Part shown: piece after piece, positions 1-8,188 of the stretch | How positions within the stretch are numbered: position 1 is the stretch's first letter | How the letters are laid out: every line of letters starts with the position of its first letter | Virus record (IMG/VR): IMGVR_UViG_3300049460_000128 | Span: 124,001-188,000 of that record | Direction: 5' to 3' (one strand) | DNA length: 64,000 bases | Source of the DNA: a virus | Made by a program: the position numbers and the translations under genes | The notes under the pieces: generated by a model | The model's database searches: none | Seen by the model: only the letters and a program-made list of their open reading frames with translations | What the model was told of the DNA's origin: nothing

Positions 1-1297
1 AGAAGTCCTGATGCTTCAACAGCGTATTCAGTTCCACCAATGCTTCATCGTCAATTGGCTGAAGGCCAGTGCTAGACAATGTGGTAATTTGTTCCGCGTA
101 TGGATCAACACTGCTCTCTTCCCTAAAGATCGACTCCAGGATGTTGTTGATCGTGTTTTTATGTTCCAAAGCCTGCGCGAGTGTTTGATAAACAGTGCGT
201 GGTTCGTCACCAATCGTCACCAGACCGGCGTTCAGCTCATTTATGTACTGGTATGACGCTTCCACGTCTGCAACAGCACTGGCGAGCTCTGGTTCCAACG
301 CAATTATCTGATCCTTGATATCTTGGATCATTTTGTCATGCTTGGCATCATGGATCTCTTGACCGCACGTATGGCACTTGTGCTCTTCAGCATGGGCCAA
401 GTTTGAAGCCAGTCGGCCCAACATCGTGTCTTTGTTGACCAGATCTTGCTCTTGACGACGCAAGTCTTTGCTTGCTTGGTTCAACAATCCAACGAGTGTT
501 CGATAGTCGGCCAACTTGTGGTGACTATCAATCTCGTAATCGATATTGAGGTTTTGCAGTTCTTCCAATTGACTCTCAGCCGATGCAATACGACTGTGAC
601 GTGCATTTTGCCAAGTGTTGCTCTTGTTCGTCAGGTCGTTGATCGTATTATGGATCTTTTGATTGCTGTCCTGTGCTGCCTTGATTCGATACTCTTCCTC
701 TTTGATCGAGTCTTTGGTATTCTTGATCAACTCTTTCAAGTTCTCACTACGCAGACTGATCTGAGTAATACCCAACAGCTCTTCGATCAACACTCGCTGA
801 TCACCTGGGCGCAGCTTCAGGAATGGTTCCGTGTATGTGTTCATTGCCACAATGTGACGGAACATGTCGTGACTGAAACCCAGAATCTTGTTGATTTCAA
901 CCTGAGTGTGTTTGCCCTCACCCTGACCTTCATCAGTCTCAGGTTCCATCAATTGCGTGTCATTGATAAAGTACCGGAAGAACTGTGGCTTGCGACCGCG
1001 TTCAATACGGAATTGTTTGCCATTCACTTCGAAGGAAATGTTGACAACCATATTCTTGCCGTTGATACTGTTGACCAAGTTGTCTTTCTTGATGTTGCTC
1101 AGCGGGATACCAAACAAGCCAAACGAGATGGCTTGCAGGATGGTACTTTTGCCCACGCCGTTACGGCTGTTGACACCACCAACGTCCATGTTCTCACCCA
1201 AGATCAGGGTGAGTGATTGACCGTCAAGGTCAAGTGTCTGTGGCACGTTGCCGACAGACAAGAAATTGCGCATGGTTACGCTTTTGATATTCAACAT
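1..1297 (-). CDS. 46: Recombination endonuclease subunit gp46 (SbcC/Rad50-like), partial
   Basis: The ATPase/coiled-coil subunit of the gp46-gp47 (Rad50-Mre11 type) complex, which resects DNA ends for recombination-dependent replication. Reading leftward from the ATG at 1297, the protein begins MLNIKSVTMRNFLSVG and has a Walker A (NGVGKST, about residues 46-52) shortly after a GEN motif. A long helical region then surrounds a CxxC zinc hook (CHTC, near base 370, about residue 307), the Rad50 dimerisation element. The C-terminal ATPase half lies beyond the window edge. The start codon directly abuts the stop of gp47, so the two are translationally linked. Family assignment rests on the Walker A, zinc hook and gp47 neighbour. 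Confidence 0.93.
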   Translation of the reverse strand, partial: MLNIKSVTMRNFLSVGNVPQTLDLDGQSLTLILGENMDVGGVNSRNGVGKSTILQAISFGLFGIPLSNIKKDNLVNSINGKNMVVNISFEVNGKQFRIERGRKPQFFRYFINDTQLMEPETDEGQGEGKHTQVEINKILGFSHDMFRHIVAMNTYTEPFLKLRPGDQRVLIEELLGITQISLRSENLKELIKNTKDSIKEEEYRIKAAQDSNQKIHNTINDLTNKSNTWQNARHSRIASAESQLEELQNLNIDYEIDSHHKLADYRTLVGLLNQASKDLRRQEQDLVNKDTMLGRLASNLAHAEEHKCHTCGQEIHDAKHDKMIQDIKDQIIALEPELASAVADVEASYQYINELNAGLVTIGDEPRTVYQTLAQALEHKNTINNILESIFREESSVDPYAEQITTLSSTGLQPIDDEALVELNTLLKHQDF

Positions 1298-2338
1298 TTA
1301 CAAGAGTCCTCGATAGATTTCAATCAACACCTCGTTGGAAATGCCGCCACTCTGAACGGAGTTCAGGCCAGCTTCAACAATCTGATCGATGGACTGGAAT
1401 ACAGTCGAGTCGTCAAATTCTTGATCTTCAACGTTTGCTTTGTTGATTGGTATAAAGTCGATTTTACGAGCCCTGAAGTGGGTTGTAAAAATGTCTTTAA
1501 CGAATTGTGCTTCATCGTACGACAAATCGATATCAATGCTGGCGCGGATGTAGCTTTTGTTGACCACGAATTGCTCTGGAGTTTCAATCATCTCGCTGAG
1601 TTTCATAGTGCGATATTTAGGAGCGTCTGCCCACTCCTTAAAGATCGGCTCTTGACCCCATTCCAGGAACATGGCACCACGGTCGTCATCCCAGACGTCA
1701 CCAAAATTGAATGGGAAGATGTTGCCAATGTAGATCACCTTACCGCGTGCTTGTCGCTTGTGGAAGTGACCACTAAACACATAGTCTTGATGCACAAAAT
1801 GTTCGTGATGCAGTTCGCCATGATCTGGCATTTCAGTCATACCGTTCATGAAGAAGTGCGGCAACTCAAAGTGACCGAAGATGTATTTGCTAGTGATGTT
1901 TGGAATTGCTTTCCATTCTTCATTAACCAACCACGGCATGATCGTCACATTGCCGATAGTGAGTGGTTCTTTGACCACCACACAGTTCTCAATATTACGA
2001 CCAAACTCAACCGAATTAATGCTGCGATTGGTACGATACGGCAAGTCGTGATTGCCTGTAATCATGAAGAAGGTTTTGAATTCCTTCGCAATGCGTTCGA
2101 TGTTATTCAGACTGAAATTCATAGTACCAATCGAGATGGTATTACGATGATCGTGCCAGTCACCCAAGCAGATAATCGTATCAGCCCCGAACGCCTTTGC
2201 TTCGTCGATAAACCAGGTAACGAAGTCTTCGTTATCTTGATTGGCCACTACGTCATTGCCTTTACGACCCCAGTGGACGTCTGTCAGACACGCCACTTTA
2301 CCAAATAATTGGTTTTCACCATACTGCCACAAATCCAT
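1298..2338 (-). CDS. 47: Recombination endonuclease subunit gp47 (SbcD/Mre11-like)
   Basis: Nuclease subunit of the gp46-gp47 complex, a calcineurin-type metallophosphoesterase of 346 residues, close to T4 gp47 (about 340). Metal-binding motifs are visible in order: DVHWG (D20, H22), GDWHD (about 59-63), GNHD (95-98), then the His motifs GHFELPH and SGHFHKRQ in the middle of the protein. Its start overlaps the stop of the upstream 92-residue gene by one base (TAATG), and its stop abuts the gp46 start. This makes a tight minus-strand operon for DNA end processing. Confidence 0.95.
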   Translation of the reverse strand: MDLWQYGENQLFGKVACLTDVHWGRKGNDVVANQDNEDFVTWFIDEAKAFGADTIICLGDWHDHRNTISIGTMNFSLNNIERIAKEFKTFFMITGNHDLPYRTNRSINSVEFGRNIENCVVVKEPLTIGNVTIMPWLVNEEWKAIPNITSKYIFGHFELPHFFMNGMTEMPDHGELHHEHFVHQDYVFSGHFHKRQARGKVIYIGNIFPFNFGDVWDDDRGAMFLEWGQEPIFKEWADAPKYRTMKLSEMIETPEQFVVNKSYIRASIDIDLSYDEAQFVKDIFTTHFRARKIDFIPINKANVEDQEFDDSTVFQSIDQIVEAGLNSVQSGGISNEVLIEIYRGLL

Positions 2339-2616
2339 TAATCATTACCCCATTCTTCATCAACTCCACCACATTCTTTGCACCAACCAGGACCATCACA
2401 CGCATAATCCATTTCGTAGTCGTCATCTTCTACGTCTTCCATGCTTGCATGTTGATCCAACAGGTCATTGAAGTAACGGGCTTGATCATCAGTGAGCATA
2501 GGCTCTGAGTCAATGAATGCCAGTTTCAATTCTTGATAAGTTGGGTCACTCGACACCTGAAAATTGCTTCCCAGGATGTCTTTCAATTCTGTTGCTATTG
2601 TGTTTAGTGTAGTCAT
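2338..2616 (-). CDS. Small acidic hypothetical protein with C-terminal Cys cluster
   Basis: A 92-residue protein of unknown function. The C-terminal third is very acidic (EDVEDDDYEMDY) and ends with Cys-x5-Cys-x2-Cys (CDGPGWCKEC), which could hold a metal. An AAAGGAAA ribosome site precedes the ATG. It shares the TAATG junction with gp47, so it is co-expressed with the recombination nuclease and might be an accessory factor, but nothing in the sequence proves this. Confidence 0.75.
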   Translation of the reverse strand: MTTLNTIATELKDILGSNFQVSSDPTYQELKLAFIDSEPMLTDDQARYFNDLLDQHASMEDVEDDDYEMDYACDGPGWCKECGGVDEEWGND

Positions 2617-2687
2617 GTTGATTTCCTTTTGCCAGTATTTTGCTGAAAGATACTCTACTTCGCATTATTTTTATCTGAAAACTAAAA

Positions 2688-2705
2688 AGGCCACTTACGT
2701 GGCCT
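2688..2705 (-). terminator. Rho-independent terminator after gp55
   Basis: On the minus strand a 7-bp stem (AGGCCAC/GTGGCCT, loop of 4) is followed by TTTTTAG. It lies immediately past the gp55 stop codon at 2710 and separates gp55 from the gp46/gp47 operon. Confidence 0.8.
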
Positions 2706-2709
2706 CGTA

Positions 2710-3774
2710 TTACTCTTCTTCGTCTTCGTCCGGGAATGTGATACCATTGTCAAAGTCGTCTAACTCAGCTACCTCGTCAGTGGTTTCGCTTTCTTCCAAC
2801 TCTGCGATTTTATTCAGAACATCCAGATTGAATTCATCTTCTTCGTGAATGGCAGCAACCTGATGTTCATGCTCGTAGCCTTCCATGATGGTATGAGTTA
2901 CTTCGCCGAATCCACCTTCCATATGTCGACGCATGCCGCGTTCATATTCAAGATCATTCTGGCGAGTATATGATGGGCTAGCACCATTCATAATCAGTAT
3001 ATCATCGCGCATATTTTGACCACGTTTCTCTTTATTCAACACGTGAGTAAAGCAGTTTTTGACTGTGGTGGTATAGAATGCGAATGGGTTATCAGACTTG
3101 AATTCATCAAATTGCAAGCCGATTTGGCTCAATTGAAGCAAGGCATTGTTTTTCATCTCATCCAGATATGTGTAACCGCGCCAATTGCTTAGGCGTGAAT
3201 AACGATCAACCAAAAGGATGTACATGCTGGCAAGCCGGGAGGTCATCTTGCCTTTGGTCATATTGAACTTACCGTCAGTAATTGTACCTTCCCAGTGACT
3301 GCGCAGAACTTCCACCAGTGAACCGTCATCGTCGACATAGAAGTGTTTGAACGGCAGGAAAGGTGTACGGGTGTGATTGCCATTCTCGCCCTTGCCTTTA
3401 CGTTTACGGTGTGGGTCAAGTGGGATGTGTTGGGAGGTCATGACCCTAAAGATCAGTGATTTGGCTGAGATGGATTCGGGCAATACTTCGTAGGCTTTGA
3501 TTTCAGTTTGTGATCGCCCCGCATCGCGCAGGACTTTTTTCCCCGCTTGCGTGGTCTGATGTGCTTTTTTGGCTTTGGTCTCCTCGATAAACTCGGGAGT
3601 GATATCGAACACTGATGCCACAATTGCATCATATGCGCCATGTTCGGGTTTTTCGTAGCTGCAATATGTCAGCTTACTTTTGTGAATTTCAGCAAGAAAT
3701 TCTTTGTTGGTCAAGTATTGTACTGGGGCCTTGACGGCCTCAAAGTCAACTTGAGCAGAAACGGTGTCAGTCAT
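2710..3774 (-). CDS. 55: Late-transcription sigma factor (T4 gp55-like)
   Basis: Predicted sigma factor that redirects host RNA polymerase to phage late promoters (TATAAATA). The central part (about residues 200-265: NWRGYTYLDEMKNNAL, then NPFAFYTTTVKNCFTHVLNK and a basic EKRGQNMRDD) matches the sigma region-2-like core of T4-like gp55 proteins, with the FAFYTTxxKN motif as the clearest mark. At 354 residues it is nearly twice T4 gp55 (185), with an N-terminal extension and a very acidic C-terminal tail (DEDEEE). In T4 the gp55 C-terminus binds the sliding clamp, but I cannot confirm the clamp motif here. Exact TATAAATA elements upstream of structural genes in this window support the role. 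Confidence 0.87.
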   Translation of the reverse strand: MTDTVSAQVDFEAVKAPVQYLTNKEFLAEIHKSKLTYCSYEKPEHGAYDAIVASVFDITPEFIEETKAKKAHQTTQAGKKVLRDAGRSQTEIKAYEVLPESISAKSLIFRVMTSQHIPLDPHRKRKGKGENGNHTRTPFLPFKHFYVDDDGSLVEVLRSHWEGTITDGKFNMTKGKMTSRLASMYILLVDRYSRLSNWRGYTYLDEMKNNALLQLSQIGLQFDEFKSDNPFAFYTTTVKNCFTHVLNKEKRGQNMRDDILIMNGASPSYTRQNDLEYERGMRRHMEGGFGEVTHTIMEGYEHEHQVAAIHEEDEFNLDVLNKIAELEESETTDEVAELDDFDNGITFPDEDEEE

Positions 3775-3914
3775 GGTATTTTTATTGTTGTATCCATGTG
3801 GGCACTATTGCTCACGTATTAAGATGAATATACATGAATATATACATGCCATCAATAATCATGTATCTTGAGATTAAAGCAGCACTTAAAACATCCACTA
3901 AATATGAGGTATAT
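3775..3914. other. Divergent intergenic region between gp55 and the tail operon
   Basis: 140 AT-rich bases from which gp55 is read leftward and the baseplate operon rightward. It contains an imperfect tandem repeat of ATGAATATACAT-type units (about 3823-3850). An in-frame upstream ATG at 3834 would lengthen the next gene by 27 residues, but it has no ribosome site. I see no convincing sigma70 pair. Confidence 0.45.
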
Positions 3915-4448
3915 ATGAAACACGTAGTATTCACGGTAGTTCGTTGCAACCCACCAACCCTGGGTCACCTGAAAGTTGTGCAGACGGTTGAGCAATTGGC
4001 AAAGACACTCGATTGCGACTATAAGCTGTTTACCACCAAGTCGCATGATGCCAAACGCAATCCCCTGACGGTTGACGACAAGGTTTATTTCCTGGAGCAG
4101 CTGATGCCCGGATATGAGTTCAATGTCACGGTCAATCCATTCTCAGCTTGCCGTGAACTGGCAGCAATGGGTTACGAAAGTGCCACATTGGTTGTTGGCG
4201 AAGATCGCAATTTGGATCTGGTCGTTCAACTGAAAAAATACATTGGTCACCCTGTCGCAGAACATGACATTGGCCTCAAGGAAGTAGAAGGGTACGTGAT
4301 TGAACGCTCATCTACTGACTACAGCTCGAGTACAACTCGTGCCCTGGTAGTCGAAGGAAACTTTGATGGTTTCCGCAAACAAGTCCCAAGCGCTGATCTG
4401 TCGGTCATCACTAAACTGTACGATACGATCAGGAGGAATTTAGGTTAA
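3915..4448 (+). CDS. Nucleotidyltransferase-like protein (cytidylyltransferase fold)
   Basis: A 177-residue protein with signatures of the HIGH-type nucleotidylyltransferase superfamily (NMN adenylyltransferase/cytidylyltransferase). The N-terminal strand runs into CNPPTLGHLKVV (TxGH, residues 10-21) and the C-terminal STDYSSSTTRAL resembles the ISSTxxR nucleotide-binding motif. The usual GRFNPxHxGH is altered to VRCNPPTLGH. Start chosen at 3915 because TGAGG lies just upstream; the longer frame from 3834 has no such site. It precedes the baseplate genes by 3 bases, so it belongs to that operon. The substrate is unknown; an NAD-related activity is plausible but unproven. Confidence 0.75.
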   Translation: MKHVVFTVVRCNPPTLGHLKVVQTVEQLAKTLDCDYKLFTTKSHDAKRNPLTVDDKVYFLEQLMPGYEFNVTVNPFSACRELAAMGYESATLVVGEDRNLDLVVQLKKYIGHPVAEHDIGLKEVEGYVIERSSTDYSSSTTRALVVEGNFDGFRKQVPSADLSVITKLYDTIRRNLG

Positions 4449-4451
4449 TGA

Positions 4452-5366
4452 ATGGCTGATTATCTCTCGAAACTTAGTAGTGTGTCTATCCCTTCTGGGC
4501 AAGACGCAATTGATGCCTTGCAAACATCATCCCTGAATAACATCTCGGGGATTCCAGGCAATCCTTTTAGTGGCGGTAACCCCCTGAAATCATTGGGCCC
4601 CACCGTCACCAATTTGACCAACGATGCAAAAAATAGCGCACAGGCTATTGCCACCGGGATGTCGATTCCTGGTGTAGATGCTACTGGTGCTATGCAGACC
4701 GTGGTAGTACCAGGCACACGACCAACGAGAGATTTTCGTATTCGCCTTGCACCTAAGGTGAATGCCAATCTGGCAGTATATGGTGCGAATGACGATTCAA
4801 ATATTCTGAATCCATTGCGTGGAACTCAGGGTATGATGTTTCCATTCACTCCAACTATTGACTGGGCACAATCAGTTCAATATAAAACCACATCATTGGT
4901 TCACAGCAACCAAGACTATCTGTCATACGAAAATACCCCGAGTACAAATATCAGTATCTCGGGTACTTTCGTTATTCAAAATGAAAAAGAAGCCAAATAT
5001 ATGCTGGCCTGTATTCACTTCCTTCGTGTGGTCAGCAAATCATATTTTGGTAAGGCAAGCTTCAAAGAGCCTTCTAGCGGGGAACCATCATTGGCTGGTT
5101 TGCCACCACCAGTTCTGACTCTGAATGGTTATGGTGATTATATGTTCAATGATCTACCTGTCATTGTTAAGGATCACAATTACACGTTCAAACCAGATGT
5201 CAGTTATATTGATTTCACGGTTAATGGATCACCCATCAGATTGCCAGCAATCATGGATATATCGGTGAAATTGGTGGTACAGAATACTCCAAAGCGTCTA
5301 AAGGATAAATTCGATCTTGATAAATTCCGTACTGGCGAATTGATGAAATCGAAGGGGTGGATTTAA
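4452..5366 (+). CDS. Baseplate/tail-tube junction protein (gp48/gp54-like)
   Basis: A 304-residue virion protein directly upstream of gp53. The N-terminal 100 residues are low-complexity (Ser, Asn, Gly, Pro), followed by a beta-rich core with FPFTPTIDWAQSVQYKT (about 137-153), a helix KYMLACIHFLRVVSKSYFG, and a C-terminal FKPDVSYIDF region ending in basic helices. This arrangement and the neighbours fit the proteins that cap the baseplate hub and nucleate the tail tube in T4-like phages. The specific identity (gp48 versus gp54) cannot be settled by eye. The stop overlaps the gp53 start (TAATG). Confidence 0.65.
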   Translation: MADYLSKLSSVSIPSGQDAIDALQTSSLNNISGIPGNPFSGGNPLKSLGPTVTNLTNDAKNSAQAIATGMSIPGVDATGAMQTVVVPGTRPTRDFRIRLAPKVNANLAVYGANDDSNILNPLRGTQGMMFPFTPTIDWAQSVQYKTTSLVHSNQDYLSYENTPSTNISISGTFVIQNEKEAKYMLACIHFLRVVSKSYFGKASFKEPSSGEPSLAGLPPPVLTLNGYGDYMFNDLPVIVKDHNYTFKPDVSYIDFTVNGSPIRLPAIMDISVKLVVQNTPKRLKDKFDLDKFRTGELMKSKGWI

Positions 5367-5668
5367 TGACTAAGGTAGTCTACGACCCAAGTTCTCCCTA
5401 TTATGGAACTCCACAGACCAACTGGTATTTGGGCCCAATCTCCTACCGGGAGATACCAGCGCATACCAGCGACATGTACATTCAACTCGATGCAAAGTAC
5501 GAGTACCGTCCAGATATGCTGTCCAATGACGTATACGGCACGCCCAAGTACTGGTGGACCTTTATGGTTCGCAACATTGATATAATCCGAGATCCAATCT
5601 GGGATTTGAAGGCGGGAACACTCATGTACATTCCCACGTTAGAACGTATTCAACAAATTATAGGTTAA
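5366..5668 (+). CDS. 53: Baseplate wedge subunit gp53
   Basis: A 100-residue protein matching the core of T4 gp53, which links wedges to the hub. Visible family features are LGPISYREIP, YEYRPDMLSNDVYGTPKYWW, then DPIWDLKAGTLMYIP, a LysM-like element that ends short baseplate proteins. T4 gp53 is about 196 residues, so this is a minimal version. The ATG at 5366 overlaps the previous stop; an in-frame GTG at 5357 is less likely because AAGGGG sits just before the ATG. Confidence 0.85.
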   Translation: MTKVVYDPSSPYYGTPQTNWYLGPISYREIPAHTSDMYIQLDAKYEYRPDMLSNDVYGTPKYWWTFMVRNIDIIRDPIWDLKAGTLMYIPTLERIQQIIG

Positions 5669-5669
5669 C

Positions 5670-8180
5670 ATGGCACTAACTCCAAAAGGCGTAACTGATG
5701 CAATCACTGACAAGGTAGTATCCAATCCACTCGTCAGTACAGGATCAAGTATTATCAAAGCGCCTACCAGTGTAGCGGCAATCACGCAGACATCCAAAAA
5801 CAAATTGGACAACGGTACTAGCACGGCTACATCAACTGGACAGCCAACACTCAATTCACCAAAAGACACGCTGGATTCGTTGGATGGCTGGAATGAGAAT
5901 GTCCTCAATGCCTTGCAGCAAGCCTCATATCGCATTCGCTTTTACATGGCCGAAGATAATCCCATGTTACCACAACGTTCGGCCACCTATGCTGACTTCA
6001 TCAAGCGCATGAATAGTCGTAAACAAACCACCCTAGCGGCAACTGGTGTAACGGGCATCAATATCTTGAGTCTGCAAATGACCACGATCCCAGCACCCAA
6101 TAAGCAAACTCGCAGCATGAGTGCTACCACGATGACCATGGTTTTGAAAGAGAACATGGGCGTCAACTTCATGAATGATTTGGCATTGGGTGCAAGGAAT
6201 CTGAAGATCCGCAATCTGGCACAGACTCCATATTTTATTGAGATTTCATTCCACGGTTACGCTCAAGATGGTACCATTGTGGCTAATGCGTGTGACAGTG
6301 ATGCATTTCCGAATGGTGGAGTATGGCTCTATCAAGTTGGTATTCAAAACATTGCTAGTGAGCTGGATGATAGTGGTACAAAATATACCCTGACATTGTT
6401 CCCATACGAGCAAAAGATCTACGATCAAAACAACTTGCAATTACCAGAGTCGATGTCCATTGAAGGGCGCACCATCGGTGATATTCTGAATGGTGTTGCA
6501 TCTCGATGGAATGAAAGTATCAAGCAAACTTACGGCTTCCAGGCTAATGAATACAAGTTTGTTATCCCGAAGGTTCAAACCAAAACAGGCGAGACCATTG
6601 ATGTGACGGCAGCCCCATTAGTGCCAGATCAAGACAAGTTCGCGCACAAGCGCGCCTATTCCATGGAACCTGGATCGAACGATAAGATCAAGGTACATTT
6701 GCCTAGAAACATGGCATTGAATGATATCGTGGAGATGGTGTTCGCCAATAGTAAATTGGGTAAAACACTTGGTATGGATGTGACGACCACCGAATCATTT
6801 AAAGGGGCGGTTGAGAAAGACCCCAAAGCGGCAATGCGCGAGTGCATCATCTTCCGTGCTGAATGTACCGCCGATCTTATGGGCGGCGAAGACGGAAATG
6901 ATGCATACGATTTTAGTTTGGAAAATTATATGATGAGCTACACGATTCATATTTTGCCCTACTATACGCAATTGCCGATTTTGGATCGTCAGGACGTAAT
7001 TACCTCACAGGATCCAAAAGTGCAAGCGCAGAATGGTCTCAATCTTCGCAAGCGTGGATATTTGTCCAAGCGTTACGACTATCTGTACTCGGGTCTCAAC
7101 ACTGAAGTTCAGCACGTTGATATCAAATTCAACCTGAAATGGCAAAATGCACTGCCACGTATTCTGGGTACGAATACCACGCAGGAAGCATTGGCACCGC
7201 AGGACAAAAAGAATGAAGATCCACGCGACGTATTGATCAAGCAGAAGGCTGAGTTGGATAAAGCCAATGCCGAATTGCGTAAGGTGAAAGAGAAGACTGA
7301 AGAGCACGATTTGAATCAAAGTGAAATTGCTCGTTTGACGGCCAATAATCAGAAAGAAGAAGCAGAAAAATTACGCAAGAGTGATGAAGCATCGTGGAGC
7401 TCTTTCATCAAAGATCGCGATAGTGACGAAGGTAAACAACGACTGTCGAAAGCTAAAGATATTCAAGCAAAGGCATTGGCTGAATTAGAAAAAGCACGCG
7501 CCAAGGTAAAGACTGCTAGGTTGGAACAAATCAATACTGGTGTCAAACGCACATCCTTGCATGAGTTTGGTGAAGATCAAAGCAAGGATGACACCCAATT
7601 GTCATACAAGCAACCGGTATCATTCGTGCAATCCAATAAGGATAACAAGATTGGCACCATCATGAACGATTATTACACGAATGATCGATCGGTATTTGGT
7701 GCAGTATTGGACCAACTCTATACACCAATGGCAGACGGGATGAGTCAGATAGCAATGGATGTAAGGGGTGACCCGTATTGGCTGGGTGCCAGCAATTTTG
7801 AATCCAATTATATCTTGGCTGTTCGTCCAGCCGATTCGGTAATTCGCAATTTCGATGCACCGATCCCGCAGTATATGACGCGCCCAAATTATTTGGCTGG
7901 CGATGTGATGTTCCTATTGAGTTTCAAATATCCAGCGATGGTATCTGAAACTGGTATACCTGAAGTCAAGTCAAACGAATTCTTCACGGGTGTGTATCAG
8001 ACAACCAAGATCACACATAAATTCGAGGCTGGCTATTTTAGTCAACGTCTTGAAGGCAAGCGCATGCCATTGATTGAAGTCTATAAGGCATTTGGTTATC
8101 AGGATCCGGATGATGTGAAAGCAGCCGCGCAAGCAAAAGCAGAAGCTGATGCTGCACGTGAAAAGAAAAATAAAAGCTGA
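5670..8180 (+). CDS. Baseplate hub structural protein
   Basis: An 836-residue virion protein between gp53 and the gp5-like spike, the position of central hub components. The N-terminal half is mixed alpha/beta (YRIRFYMAEDNPMLP about residue 87; PYFIEISFHGYAQDG). A Lys/Glu-rich helical stretch at about residues 510-620 (KQKAELDKANAELRKVKEK and following) is a long predicted coiled coil. The C-terminal part returns to a beta-rich fold. The tail AAAQAKAEADAAREKKNKS is charged. I infer a hub role (a gp27-type or extended hub protein) from position and size, not from a diagnostic motif. Confidence 0.65.
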   Translation: MALTPKGVTDAITDKVVSNPLVSTGSSIIKAPTSVAAITQTSKNKLDNGTSTATSTGQPTLNSPKDTLDSLDGWNENVLNALQQASYRIRFYMAEDNPMLPQRSATYADFIKRMNSRKQTTLAATGVTGINILSLQMTTIPAPNKQTRSMSATTMTMVLKENMGVNFMNDLALGARNLKIRNLAQTPYFIEISFHGYAQDGTIVANACDSDAFPNGGVWLYQVGIQNIASELDDSGTKYTLTLFPYEQKIYDQNNLQLPESMSIEGRTIGDILNGVASRWNESIKQTYGFQANEYKFVIPKVQTKTGETIDVTAAPLVPDQDKFAHKRAYSMEPGSNDKIKVHLPRNMALNDIVEMVFANSKLGKTLGMDVTTTESFKGAVEKDPKAAMRECIIFRAECTADLMGGEDGNDAYDFSLENYMMSYTIHILPYYTQLPILDRQDVITSQDPKVQAQNGLNLRKRGYLSKRYDYLYSGLNTEVQHVDIKFNLKWQNALPRILGTNTTQEALAPQDKKNEDPRDVLIKQKAELDKANAELRKVKEKTEEHDLNQSEIARLTANNQKEEAEKLRKSDEASWSSFIKDRDSDEGKQRLSKAKDIQAKALAELEKARAKVKTARLEQINTGVKRTSLHEFGEDQSKDDTQLSYKQPVSFVQSNKDNKIGTIMNDYYTNDRSVFGAVLDQLYTPMADGMSQIAMDVRGDPYWLGASNFESNYILAVRPADSVIRNFDAPIPQYMTRPNYLAGDVMFLLSFKYPAMVSETGIPEVKSNEFFTGVYQTTKITHKFEAGYFSQRLEGKRMPLIEVYKAFGYQDPDDVKAAAQAKAEADAAREKKNKS

Positions 8181-8188
8181 GGTAAAGG

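Noticed and set aside
1217-2308. A 363-codon plus-strand frame opposite gp47
   Set aside because: It is antisense to a clear metallophosphoesterase with all motifs, has no recognisable domain, and comes from codon-position bias.
3897-3904. ACTAAATA as a late promoter for the nucleotidyltransferase gene
   Set aside because: A start about 6 bases past the element would leave only a few bases before the ATG at 3915 and exclude the TGAGG ribosome site.
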